In this document: piece by piece, positions 9,701 through 18,389 of the stretch | How the letters are laid out: each line of letters begins with the position of its first letter | How positions within the stretch are numbered: position 1 is the first letter of the stretch | Origin: Acanthamoeba sp. SK_2022b | Lineage: Eukaryota; Discosea; Longamoebia; Acanthamoebidae | Direction: 5' to 3' | Length of the DNA: 25,737 bases | Assembly (NCBI GenBank): GCA_027943245.1 | Contig: JANDJZ010000635.1 | Span: 1 to 25,737 of the forward strand | Position numbers and translations under genes: made by a program | Notes under the pieces: generated by a model | Database searches by the model: none | What the model was told of the DNA's origin: nothing | The model's input: only the letters and a program-made list of their open reading frames with translations

Positions 9701-10286
9701 TAATTAATTTAAAATATAAATATTAATTAATTAATTAATTAAATATAAATATAAATTGTGTGATGCGATGAGCACAGGGCGCCAACTTTTCGAACGCGAT
9801 CCTGAACAAGGCGCAGTTCCATGCGGCGAACCTGAAGAACGTGCGGTTCATCCACAGCATCTTCTCGTCGCACACCAACCCCTTCTCCCGCACCACCAAC
9901 CTCAACGGCGTCCTCTTCCACCGGGTGCGCATTCTCTCTCTCTCTCTCTCTCTCTCCATTCACGTTCGTGTCACTCACGACACGACACGACACGACACGA
10001 CACGACACGACACGACACGACACGACACGACACGACACGACACGACACGACACGACAGACGGACAATGCGTTGGCGCTGTACGGGCAGTCGTTCAAGGAG
10101 TGGGGCTATCGAACGGAGAACGTGTCGCTGGCGCTGTACGGGATGTCGTTCAAGGAGCTGGGCTTCCAGATGGAAAACGTCAACACCATGTTCTACTCTC
10201 GCCACATCGTGCGGCTCGTCAAGGAGAAGGAGGACCCCATGGTCCTCGAGGAAGAGGAGAAGCCCGCCGGCGGCCTGCCCCTCTAA
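5389..10286 (+). CDS. Large BTB/T1-pentapeptide (KCTD9-like) protein with long disordered N-terminus
   Basis: Predicted protein of 1,425 residues in seven exons: 5389-6680, 6794-8965, 9038-9204, 9270-9446, 9563-9657, 9778-9924 and 10059-10286; all phases agree. Residues 1-1140 are low complexity: His run, Lys/Glu/Arg-rich charged blocks (likely helical or coiled), Ser runs, a 13-residue Pro run near 7884, Asp/Asn repeats. A BTB/T1 (potassium-channel tetramerisation) domain follows at about 1143-1245: [60 protein letters not shown]. Residues about 1280-1335 are pentapeptide repeats with the A(N/D)Lxx/Fxx beat: [39 protein letters not shown]1 plus pentapeptide repeats is the KCTD9 arrangement, whose members act with cullin-3 ligases; a ligase-adaptor role here is inference. 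Exon 2 runs uninterrupted from disordered sequence into the BTB domain, so the fusion is not an artefact of joining exons. The donor of intron 1 is uncertain within a few bases (it opens directly into (GT)n). Confidence 0.85.
5999..6338 (+). repeat. Homopurine tracts in Lys/Glu-coding region
   Basis: Uninterrupted purine runs occur at 5999-6043 (45 nt) and 6275-6338 (64 nt), within exon 1. They encode Lys/Glu/Arg repeats with GAR and AAR codons. Runs of this length are prone to triplex formation. Confidence 0.8.
6681..6793 (+). other. Intron 1 of the BTB-pentapeptide gene, mostly (GT)n
   Basis: The donor GT is itself the first unit of about 33 GT repeats (6681-6747), followed by GCGC/GCGT units. 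A GCTAAC branch-site-like motif occurs at about 6770, and the intron ends GTGCAG. Confidence 0.75.
9925..10058 (+). repeat. Intron 6 of the BTB-pentapeptide gene: (CT)n and (CACGA)n
   Basis: The 134-nt intron is almost entirely a CT run (about 9933-9956) followed by about 16 copies of the pentamer CACGA (about 9976-10055), ending GACAG. The minus-strand copy would encode a Cys/Arg/Val/Ser repeat, which is a shadow. Confidence 0.9.
10067..10188 (+). repeat. 60-nt tandem coding duplication in the last exon
   Basis: Two adjacent copies of a 20-residue unit: [20 protein letters not shown], then [19 protein letters not shown]. They follow the pentapeptide repeats at about residues 1354-1393. Differences are mostly single substitutions. 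Confidence 0.8.
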
Positions 10287-10289
10287 ACC

Positions 10290-10639
10290 CCCCCCCCCCA
10301 AACTACACCAAACGGATGAATGTACATTCCCGAGAGCGCAGAGAACGAATAGTGTTTGATGGAGGCATGGCTCATGGCGCGGGTTCATGGCCACCCAGAT
10401 GGTCACGCCGCCCATCGCAGGGCGGATGATCGATATGCTGGACGCATGCAGCGAGTCCCTGCGCATGTCTCACCTGGGCTACAAGTAAATCTTCCTCATT
10501 GCGTCCGTCCTGCTCCTTGCCGACGTCGTTCTTGTATGCCAGATCCACACAGCGGCTATCCATTCCTGTACGTGCAGAGTAGCGCATCATCTTCGTTCGC
10601 ACTGGCAAGCCACCATCGCGGTAATGGTGATGAGAGCAG
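10290..10639 (+). pseudogene. Gene scrap of unknown origin
   Basis: After a C12-like run at 10288-10300, a short open segment at about 10388-10487 encodes MATQMVTPPIAGRMIDMLD and then CSESLRMSHLGYK, ending at TAA or at a GTAAAT donor. Composition looks exonic, but no start context, partner exon or family was recognised. It abuts repeat copy 1 and may be a broken exon. Confidence 0.3.
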
Positions 10640-11510
10640 GGATGGCGTAAAGCAGACAACCTCAAGGGTATGATGCAGGGCTCTGGCTCAGCTTGAGCAG
10701 CTTGCGGGGCACCGTTGAGCTGGATGGTCCCATTAAAGATAGTGGAGAAAGCATTTTTTCTTGGTTTTCTTCTCATCGGCTCGTTCGAGAAAAAGGGTTG
10801 CAATGGAATTTTGTCGCCCCTCATGCGGGAGACCTCACGAACTGAGGCTTCCTGCTGCCAGACGCTCTCCTGATTGACAACTCTTCTCCCCTGTGGCTTC
10901 ACCTTCATAACGAGCAATTTATGAAAGCTCTTCTAGAGCTGTATGAGTATGTTGCATGCAAATCATGTGGAATGTGACCTGCATTCCAGTCTCAACCCTC
11001 CCACAATGGCTGTCGCGGTTCCATTGTAGCCGTATTTAAGGCGTTCAAAACAGTAATAAAGGACAAGAGGTGGCAGCAAGGGCTGATGATGAGGAGGGAG
11101 CTTACCACAGACGGGGAGACGTCCTCGACAGCAGTAAATCCCTCGGAGGAGCTTACCACAGGCCGGGAGACGTCTCGCCAGCAGTAAATCCCTCTGAAGC
11201 CCGCTACCTCGACTCCTCTTTTTTTTCTTTGCCGCTCCCTTCTTCTCCTTTTTGTTGCTCCCTTCTCCTTCTTCTTCAACTTGTTTACTCATGCGCAAGT
11301 GTGCAGCAAGTATATCCCATTGTCTTGCCCTCCACATAATTGATTGTCAACGAAAATCAAAGGTTGTTGTAGACAAGGGCGAACGCCTCCCTTGATAACA
11401 TGTCATCGCGCTGGTAGCCACCATCTTCTCCAAGAATAGGGCAGCCCGTTTTGGTTGTCCATCTTTACGCGGAAGCGACGCCCTTTTGTCCTTTTTTGAC
11501 TCATCGGTGT
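10640..11510. repeat. Dispersed repeat of about 0.85 kb, copy 1
   Basis: Shares long stretches with copies at 16505 and 18390: GGAGAAAGCATTTTT, TTGACAACTCTTCTCCC, GGCAGCAAGGGCTGATGATG and the segment ACCATCTTCTCCAAGAATAG. It contains an internal tandem pair of about 51 nt (see separate entry). Copy 1 is the most divergent: in place of the sequence that reads PEPNEHLLRG in the other copies, it reads LLELYEYVACKSCG. No terminal inverted repeats, target-site duplications or transposase were recognised. Confidence 0.8.
11095..11204. repeat. Tandem pair of about 51-nt units inside repeat copy 1
   Basis: Each unit starts GGAGCTTACCACAG, contains GGGAGACGTC and ends CAGCAGTAAATCCCTC. The same pair occurs in copy 2 (about 16933-17035) and copy 3 (about 18820-18922), so the duplication predates the spread of the repeat. 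Confidence 0.85.
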
Positions 11511-12297
11511 GGGTCTACGACCTATTTCTTTCTCTTTTCAGTGGAGTTTCCTTTCAAAAATGACAAACTTTTTTTTAAATGGTCGAATTTTCATTGGCCA
11601 CACCGCTTGGGCGCCAAAGTTGGGAGAAAGCGGCGCAGCGTGACGTCACAAAAGAACAAGGCCTTCGAGCAAGTCGCCAACCAGCCTACACTACTTCAAC
11701 GCTATGGCTTCTACTTCGACTGAAACGGAGAACTAGGCTGTGACCTGGACAGAGATGTACCGAAGATGATTCAAGAGCAGTAGGCTGGCGAACAAAGCCT
11801 CGTTTTCACAGCCAGACCAACGGTACGTATGAGACGGTACGTTCCCAATCTCTTATCTCTTTTCTTCTTCTTCTTGCACGTCTTGTTGCACGTTTCGAGA
11901 TGTGTCATCTTTTTGATGTGCGTCGAATTAGTGTACATCCAAATCATTGTTTCTCGTCTTTGGTGTTCTCCTCGAATTGCTCTCTTCTCTTGTTTTGCGC
12001 TGCGTGTGATGTTTGACGTACATCCATGATGTTTGCTGTACATCCAATTCAAACGTTTCCTGTTCAGTCTTTAAAGTTCTTCGAATAACCCTCTATGTTT
12101 ACCACTGCGTATGATCAAAGCCCTTTCAACATTTCATCACTCCATCTTTTAATCTGTTCGGCATTTCCCTAAATCGCGACAGAATTGAGCAAATTCCATC
12201 GACCAAAACACGCGATCCGCCAGGAAGTCAAGAAGTTGTCTCTTCTACTTTCACCACCTTCGCCATAAAATCTCAGAAAAACTCAACCGAGTGCTCC
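11511..12297. other. Intergenic stretch with CRE-like site and GTACATCCA repeats
   Basis: No convincing exon was seen. A perfect CRE palindrome TGACGTCA occurs at 11641-11648. GTACATCCA occurs three times (about 11933, 12017 and 12041). A CATAAAAT motif at 12264-12271 lies 34 nt before the ATG at 12298, the same spacing as the TATA box of the gene at 5389. Confidence 0.4.
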
Positions 12298-15140
12298 ATG
12301 GAGAGCTCTAGGCACGGATTAGCCAACGCGTTACGCTCGCCCCCGCCAAGTCTGGTACGTTTCTCGTGCTTCATCGCGCTGTGCTGTCATACACTCTCTC
12401 TCACACGTTGCTTTGTTGCGACGCTGCGCAGGGTATTTTTTTCGTTGTGTGTTTGGCGTCGTTCGAACGCAGCACGCGCGCTTTGTTGTGGCGTGTTTAT
12501 GTTTCAAAAACGAAACGGTGGGGTTTGCTTGAATTACGGTGATGCGTGTCGTGTGCTGTGAAAAAAGCGCACACACGGAGAGGGAGAGTTGCCCAGTTTC
12601 TGGTATGTGCTCCCCGCCCCACGCCCAGCGCAGCGGTTCTTGTTTTCGTTCTCAGCTTTGTTTTCTTTGGCCACTCTGGGGAGACAGGGACCGAGTTCGG
12701 AAGCACTCGACTCGCTCCCCTGTGGCTCCACAACGAACGAGGACGACGCGATGCATCGCGCGACATACATACGCAGCGCATGGCGCAGCACACATTACAC
12801 ATTACAAATCAAGCGCACCCCCACGCATGCATGCATACACTGCGCACGTCATGCTACACCGCACAGATGCACAGCCCACTATGCACACACGCAGCACAAC
12901 ACACTGCGCCGCTCTGCGCATCCTGCGCATGTGCGCACAACGCCAAACGGACAAACACCATGCGACGGCGAGGGACACCCCCCGATCACCCGCGACTTGA
13001 ATGATCCAACCGAGGCATCTGACAGATGACTGACTACAGACCTCACATGCGTGGAACACACCGAAGGACACCTCCTCACCCGCTGAGCTCTTCACACACA
13101 CCGACCTGCCGCCCCGTGATACATCACATTACATGCACACCGCACACCGCACACCGCACACCGCACACCGCACACCGCACACCGCACACCGCACACCGCA
13201 CACCGCACACCGCACACCGCACACCGCACACCGCACGCCACACGATCCCACGCACGACACCGCACATCGCGCAGTCATCATCTACACAAGCAAGCACACC
13301 TACCACACCACACGTGGAAAGTTGCAATATGCCCCCGGTCGACTGCAACGCTCTCAAGCCGGTACGCCCTGCCCCCCCACACACACGCACGAGGTTGTCG
13401 CTCCTCAAGGTCCTACTCACGCACACCTAATGTACACTGCGCATGCTGCTCAGCACACGCGCTTAGCACACGCGCTCAGCACAACACCGCGACACCGCAC
13501 ATTGACAGCACACTCTATATATAACGCCGCTTGAAGCGCCCCGCATCGCACACAAGCCACCACACATCACATTAGGCACACGCGCGCATATCGCAGCGAT
13601 CAACACAGCGAGGAACATGCCCGAGCCACAAGACTCCATGCAAGCATACACCCACCAAGGGCGCCTTGTCGTTCACCAAACAAGAGACCCACGCCCGTGC
13701 GCCAAACACCGCGATCCTTTCCGCCAGGCCATACCCCAAAGCGCCGCACCACAGAAAACGGATTATATATAGTATATATATAATAGATACAACGGACAAT
13801 ATAGTAGATATAGTATATACTATATACTATATATATATATTATATACAAAACCATCTGAACATCGCGCAAGCCCTTCCACCCCAGCACACAACATACGTA
13901 TAACGCAAGCGCAAAGCACTGTACCCACCGCGTTACATACACGCAGTATCGCGCCACACGCCGCATCGCGCAGCGCGCACTTCAACACACGCCACACAAC
14001 TGCGCCGGGCTCGAGCCCGAAGCGCCACATGTCACAAGCTCACCCACGCCGGATCACACCAATGCCGAACCCACTCGTCGGTGGAGAGCCAGACCACCTG
14101 CCGGGGGCACCGAACTGAGAGAGACCAGAGAGCGCGAAGCACAGACCCATGCGACCACACTCTCGAGGCCCAAGACGACGACATGAACACGACTCCACAC
14201 GCCTTCAATCGTCTCATTTAGACGAGTGCGGAGGCCAGCTTGGCGATGGAGGAGGGGCTGCGGTCCCTCTCCATCAAGCTGGCGAGGCACCAGTCCTAAC
14301 CCATGCAGGAGAAGGAAGCGGCGGGGCAACGCGCCGACAAGGACGGGAGGGCTCGATGGGCCGGTACGGCGTGTCCCCTCCCGCGTGTTGCCCTTCCCGA
14401 AGTTGTCCCACTCACCCATGTTGACAGGATCGAGACGGAAGAGGCACACGACGCAGCACGCAGCTGAGAGGGTCTCGCCGGGTTCGTGCACTATTCTGGT
14501 GCACGCCTTCACCCGTCGAGGCCCAACTGGCCATGACGATCGGACAGCAGATCCTCACGCGTGGAGACGCGCACGAACCAAGTTGACGACAAGTCAGCGA
14601 CACCACTTCCAATTGTCCGCAGTAAGGTTCGCCCTGTGCCCACACACTTCCTCCACCGAGGGATTGCTGTGGGCAGGGGGCGTTCGCCACAGGGAATCGC
14701 GCGCGGCGGAGTGGACGGCGTGCGGTAACGCCGACGAGGAGAGGGGGATCGCAGCTGTTCCTCGTCGATCCAGGAGGCATCGGCGAACCTAGAGGAGAAC
14801 GAAGCAGAAGGCTGCCTTACGGATGGAGGCCCTCGATGGGCCGGTACGGCATATCTCCTCCTGTTGCCCATCCTCTTCACCTTACTCACCAGTCCCCCCC
14901 CCTGTGCCATTTAAACACACGCACGCCGAGTTCGAGCTGGAAGAGGAGAGGCCGGAGAGCAAGCCGTGGAAGGGACAGGAGCCGAGAAGCGTAGTGAGGA
15001 CTGTTGAGACGGCGACCGCCAGAGACCACGACAACTCGCCGACCACAAACGCGATCAACACAGGGACGTCGACTTCCCGGCTATCTCCTCCAGAAGCGAT
15101 TCAGCTTCGCCAGGCCTGGAACAAGAACCGTCAGAGATAG
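12298..15140 (+). CDS. Unrecognised multi-exon gene or gene relic
   Basis: Function not recognised. The best-supported pieces are a first exon at 12298-12354 (MESSRHGLANALRSPPPSL, ending at a GTACGT donor), an exon at 14808-14843 (KAALRMEALDGP), a phase-matching intron at 14844-14930, and a last exon at 14931-15140. The last exon encodes 69 residues beginning FELEEERPESKPWKGQEP and ending AIQLRQAWNKNRQR, then TAG. The middle (12355-14220) is mostly repeats; a possible exon is MPPVDCNALKP (13329-13361, GTACGC donor). Between 14230 and 14800 three related segments, EASLAMEEGLRSLSIKLARH, EAQLAMTIGQQILTRGDAH and EASANLEEN, look like degraded exon duplicates; the first two end in stops. The gene may be intact with a few exons, or a decaying locus. 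Confidence 0.35.
13137..13230. repeat. (CACACCG)n heptanucleotide array, about 13 units
   Basis: Near-perfect 7-bp repeat. Because 7 is not divisible by 3, all frames translate into a 7-residue repeat (for example TAHRTPH); that is not evidence of coding. Confidence 0.95.
13763..13852. repeat. AT-rich alternating (TA)n block with palindromes
   Basis: TATATA blocks include the self-complementary AGTATATACT; the block is likely to extrude or unwind easily. It lies within otherwise GC-rich sequence. Confidence 0.7.
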
Positions 15141-15209
15141 ATTGTAACTGGATGCTTGTGCTGCATCTCCTTCGCATTCAATTGAAAATTGTACATATAT
15201 CACAACGCT

Positions 15210-16036
15210 TGGACCTAAGAGGAAGAAGGGGAAGGTGCAGCGCTCGGAGCTGGTCGTCGGCGGTGCGGTCGTTGTCGAAGCTGATCACTCCGCTGTTGAT
15301 GGTAGCCTTGCGCACCGCAGACACGGCGATCTCCACGACGACAACACCACCGCCACCGCCACCGCCACGCCGACGCGCCCAGGGGCACGCGGGGTGAGCT
15401 GCCCGTCGCCTCGGCTAAGTTGAGCAGGCGCACCAGCGTGCTGGCCTGCTGGGCCTGGGCGCTGGCGAAGAGGAGCGTGGTCATGCCGACCTGCGCGTGT
15501 CGTCGCACCGGGTGACGCGCACCAACGACGAGGGATGGGGGCTCGAGTAGTTGCTGTCTGCTTGAGAGGGGAAGAAGTGGTAAGAGCAAGCGAGACCAGC
15601 AAGAAAGCGCCAGAGCCGATGGGAGGGAGCGCTAACCGGTGGTGATGAGCAGTTCAGAGTCGTACGTGTCAAAGATGTACTGAAGGGTGGCGTTGTTGAC
15701 GCCGCCCTAGGCGCGGCAGTGGCCAGAGCGAACGAGTAGGATACGCTCACTGTGAGGAGGAGCGTAACCCAGCCAGCCACAGCCAATCAACCAACGCGGC
15801 CCCAAACATCATATAAGAGCGATGAGGCGGCGAAGTAGGGAGAGGAGGCCTCGCCGCTGCGTTACCTGGGCTGGGCATGTAGATGCTACTCACTCACTAG
15901 GGTGCGAACCAGCTGCCCTGTGACGGCTGGCAGTCCTCGCTGTGAGACACACACAGCACACAGCACACACACACATGAGCACTGACCGCTTGTTGCCGTT
16001 TGGGGGAGGCTCTGCAGCGGGGAGACAAGTGTACTG
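15210..16036 (-). pseudogene. Exons of an unrecognised gene, probably broken
   Basis: Four phase-consistent exon pieces were found. 16036-15987 encodes QYTCLPAAEPPPNGNKR. 15939-15898 encodes EDCQPSQGSWFAPY. 15856-15792 encodes GEASSPYFAASSLLYDVWGR. After that the model fails: one frame reads RILLVRSGHCRA, then TAG, then GGVNNATLQYIFDTYDSELL, and the phase does not match the preceding exon. Further left, GMTTLLFASAQAQQASTLVR and AVRKATINSGVISFDNDR also look exonic but in different frames. The upstream end is cut where the EF-G-like repeat block begins (about 16070). The sequence resembles an extracellular or ankyrin-containing protein only vaguely; I make no family call. Confidence 0.4.
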
Positions 16037-16154
16037 CTGGGGCTACGGTAGGTTGATAGCGGCGGATCGAGGTGGTCTCGTATGCTCATCGCATACACGT
16101 GGATGGACTTGATCAGGCCTGAAGAATGCCTCTGAGATGGAATGAACCAAGGCA

Positions 16155-16490
16155 GGGCAGGTCACGTTCGAGGTAGAACTCAGTGTGAGTGCTAGATGGC
16201 GCTGTCGCCATCTTCTATGGGGTAGCAGGGGTGCAAGCGCACAGCAAAACAGTCCGGCTACAGTGTGGCACAACAAAAGCGTGCCTCTTCGCCTTCATCA
16301 GCAAGCTCGACTGCGAAGTTCCCTTTCTTCATCAGCCGCTCTCACTTTCTGACGGGCCAACTTCAACTAAGCCGGAGAGGCCGCTGCTGCCTCTGACCTC
16401 GCCCTCCTGGACTCCCACGAGCTGCAGCCTGATGGCGGCCCGGCCTGCCGATTCCGCATCTACAGCCGAGGTGATGTTGTTACCTTGAAG
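16155..16490 (+). pseudogene. EF-G-like fragment, first copy
   Basis: Translational GTPase signature. GQVTFEVELSV corresponds to the segment after the DTPGHVDF motif, then VLDGAVAIFYGVAGVQAHSK, TVRLQ and AFISKLDC (NKxD motif position, read here as SKLD). EF-G moves tRNA and mRNA on the ribosome; organellar EF-G/GFM2 has the closest wording (RVLDGAV...GV.AQ..TVWRQ). Compared with the second copy, 3 nt or so around the RVLDG Arg codon are disturbed. It is followed by ASDLALLDSHELQP, also shared with the second copy. No G1 motif is present, so it cannot be a working GTPase. Confidence 0.6.
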
Positions 16491-16504
16491 AAGCATTCAT
16501 TGAT

Positions 16505-17340
16505 AGCGTAAGAAGTGCGGGCAAGAGCTTGTGGGGCCTCGTTGGACGTCGCCTTTGGACAGGATGCCATTAACGATGGAGAAAGCATTTTTCTGGGTTT
16601 TTCTCTTACCACATTTGAAAAGAAAAGCTGTTGCAATGTAATTTTATGGCACTTTGTGCGAGAGACCTAACTAACTGAAGCCTCCTGCTGCCAGGCGCTC
16701 TCTTGATTGACAACTCTTCTCCCTTGTGGATTCACCTTCATAGCGAGCAATTTATGAAAGTTCTCCCCGAACCGAACGAGCACCTGTTGCGTGGTAATCA
16801 AGAGGAATGTGACCTGCATTCCAGTCTCAACTCATCCCACAATGGCCGGCGCGATTCCATTGCACCTGTTTTTAAGGCGTTCAAAACAGTAATAAAGGGC
16901 AAGAGGTGGCAGCAAGGGCTGATGATGAGGAGGGAGCTTACCACAGACGGGGAGACGTCCTCGACAGCAGTAAATCCCTCGGAGGAGCTTACCACAGGTG
17001 GGAGACGTCTCGCCAGCAGTAAATCCCTCTGAAGCCCGCTACCTCGCCTCCTCTTTTTTCCTTGTCGCTCCCTTCTTCTCCTTTTTGTTGCCCCTTCTCC
17101 TTCTTCAACTTGTTTTTTAAGGGCAAGTGTGCTGCAAGTGTATATACCCATTGTCTTGCCCTCCACGTATTTGATTGTCAATGAAAGATCAAAAGTTATC
17201 GTCGATAACATCTCCCTTGATAACGACAGACATCGCGCACAGGTTGAGCCACCATCTTCTCCAAGAATAGGGCTGCCGTTTTGGTCCGTAAAGAGACGCG
17301 GAAGCGACGCCCTTTTGTCCTTTTTTGCGGTTCTGGAAAT
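16505..17340. repeat. Dispersed repeat of about 0.85 kb, copy 2
   Basis: Highly similar to copy 3 over its whole length and more distantly to copy 1. An open plus-strand segment reads LLRGNQEECDLHSSLNSSHN and so on, ending in the internal tandem pair. Together with the EF-G-like fragment upstream it forms a larger unit that is repeated at 17805-19245. Confidence 0.85.
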
Positions 17341-17395
17341 GTGTTGAAAAAAGTATAAAGAAATGATTTTACACGAGTAGTAAAATAGTTGGCAC

Positions 17396-17695
17396 CTGTG
17401 TTGAGCGTATGACCAGTTTGGAGCGACGTCAGATTGACTGGGCTTGATGAGCATGCCTTCGGTGACGGTACCGTTGCCCTCCTGCAGCCTCGTGTGACTA
17501 CCGCTCGGTGTCAGACAGAACGCACAAAAGTTTGGCAAAAGTCCTCGCCTCACCTTGAGTGCGACCAGCCACATCGGCTTCTTGCTTCTCGGCCTGCTTC
17601 ACCTGCTTTGGTCTGCCTTGTCGGTACACTCGCATACGGCGATCACAAGCCAGTTCGACAACTTGTTCTTGGTATTGTCCACCGGAGCGTAGCTA
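17396..17695 (-). pseudogene. Minus-strand gene fragment of unknown family
   Basis: Unique sequence between the two repeat blocks. Two pieces splice in phase: one ending at 17554 (KKPMWLVALK) and 17481-17396 (EGNGTVTEGMLIKPSQSD, then VAPNWSYAQH), separated by a 72-nt GT...AG intron (17553-17482). Upstream in the same frame lies APVDNTKNKLSNWLVIAVCE, then CTDKADQSR followed by a TGA. It is either a missed small intron or a pseudogene. Both ends are cut by repeat sequence. Confidence 0.4.
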
Positions 17696-17804
17696 CCCCA
17701 CGCACGCATGCACGCACGCCATCACCAAAAAGGAGAGAGAGAGAGAGAGCGTGCGTGCGTGCGTGCGTGCGTGCGCGCGCGCGAGAACAGGGCGAGGCCT
17801 GTGC

Positions 17805-18085
17805 AGGTCAGGTCGCGTTCGAGGTAGAACTCAGCGTGCGAGTGCTAGATGGCGCGGTCACCATCTTCTATGGGGTAGCAAGGGTGCAAGCGCAGAGCGA
17901 AACAGTTTGGCTACAGGGTGGCACAACGAAAGCATGCCTCTTCGCGTTTATGCTTGCCTATCTTCATTAGTGGCTCTCACTTGCGCCCCGACCCAGAGGC
18001 CACCGCTGCCTCTGAACTCGCCCTCCTGGACTCCCACGAGCAGCCCGCCGATTCCGCATCTACATTCAAGGCCGTGAGGTCTACT
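17805..18085 (+). pseudogene. EF-G-like fragment, second copy
   Basis: The better preserved copy: GQVAFEVELSVRVLDGAVTI, FYGVARVQAQSETVWLQ, KACLFAF. The NKxD region has diverged beyond recognition (FMLAY). It is followed by ASELALLDSHEQPADSAS, as in the first copy. It is preceded by (GA)n and (TGCG)n simple repeats (17727-17780). Confidence 0.6.
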
Positions 18086-18389
18086 TCACCGGCCACCTCT
18101 TAGCCGCTGTACGCCACATGCCCCATGTGCACACTCATGGTACCCTAGTCGCGCAAGCTCATGTCCCACATTGTGGCAGACCACTGCCTCTCCAAAGAGG
18201 TGTGGCCTGGTCATTGCGCTCAGTCACTGGAGCTACCCGTTCGGCACGTCGCAGGCATCACGCAGGCCATCACCTCCCCCTTTTTCAATTTATTGACCGC
18301 TAGAACGACAAGGCGTCTCCTTGGGTCGCTGTATTCGATTATGACCAGGAGGTCTACTTCGACTGTTCACCGTGTACAACAGCCGCGGT
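18086..18389 (+). other. Segment present only in the second duplicated block
   Basis: About 300 nt with no counterpart in the 16155-17340 block. An open frame reads RFRIYIQGREVYFTGHLLAA and continues to about 18265. No domain can be named with confidence. The words GAGGTCTACTTC at about 18077 and 18350 are repeated. Confidence 0.35.

Larger units (their letters stand above)
12355..14220. other. Long low-complexity, probably intronic region
   Basis: Dominated by CA-rich simple sequence: Alu-like CGCAC words, a heptamer array at 13137-13230, and AT-only alternating sequence at 13763-13852. No recognisable protein family was found in either strand. Confidence 0.5.

Noticed and set aside
9739..10053. 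Minus-strand Cys/Arg/Val/Ser repeat protein
   Set aside because: Translation of the intronic CACGA pentamer array on the wrong strand.
13137..13230. CRISPR-like array
   Set aside because: Units are 7 bp with no spacers; it is a plain satellite.
13133..13534. Open frames of His/Thr/Pro repeats over the heptanucleotide array
   Set aside because: Every frame of a 7-bp repeat is open and repetitive; no start context, splice support or family motif.
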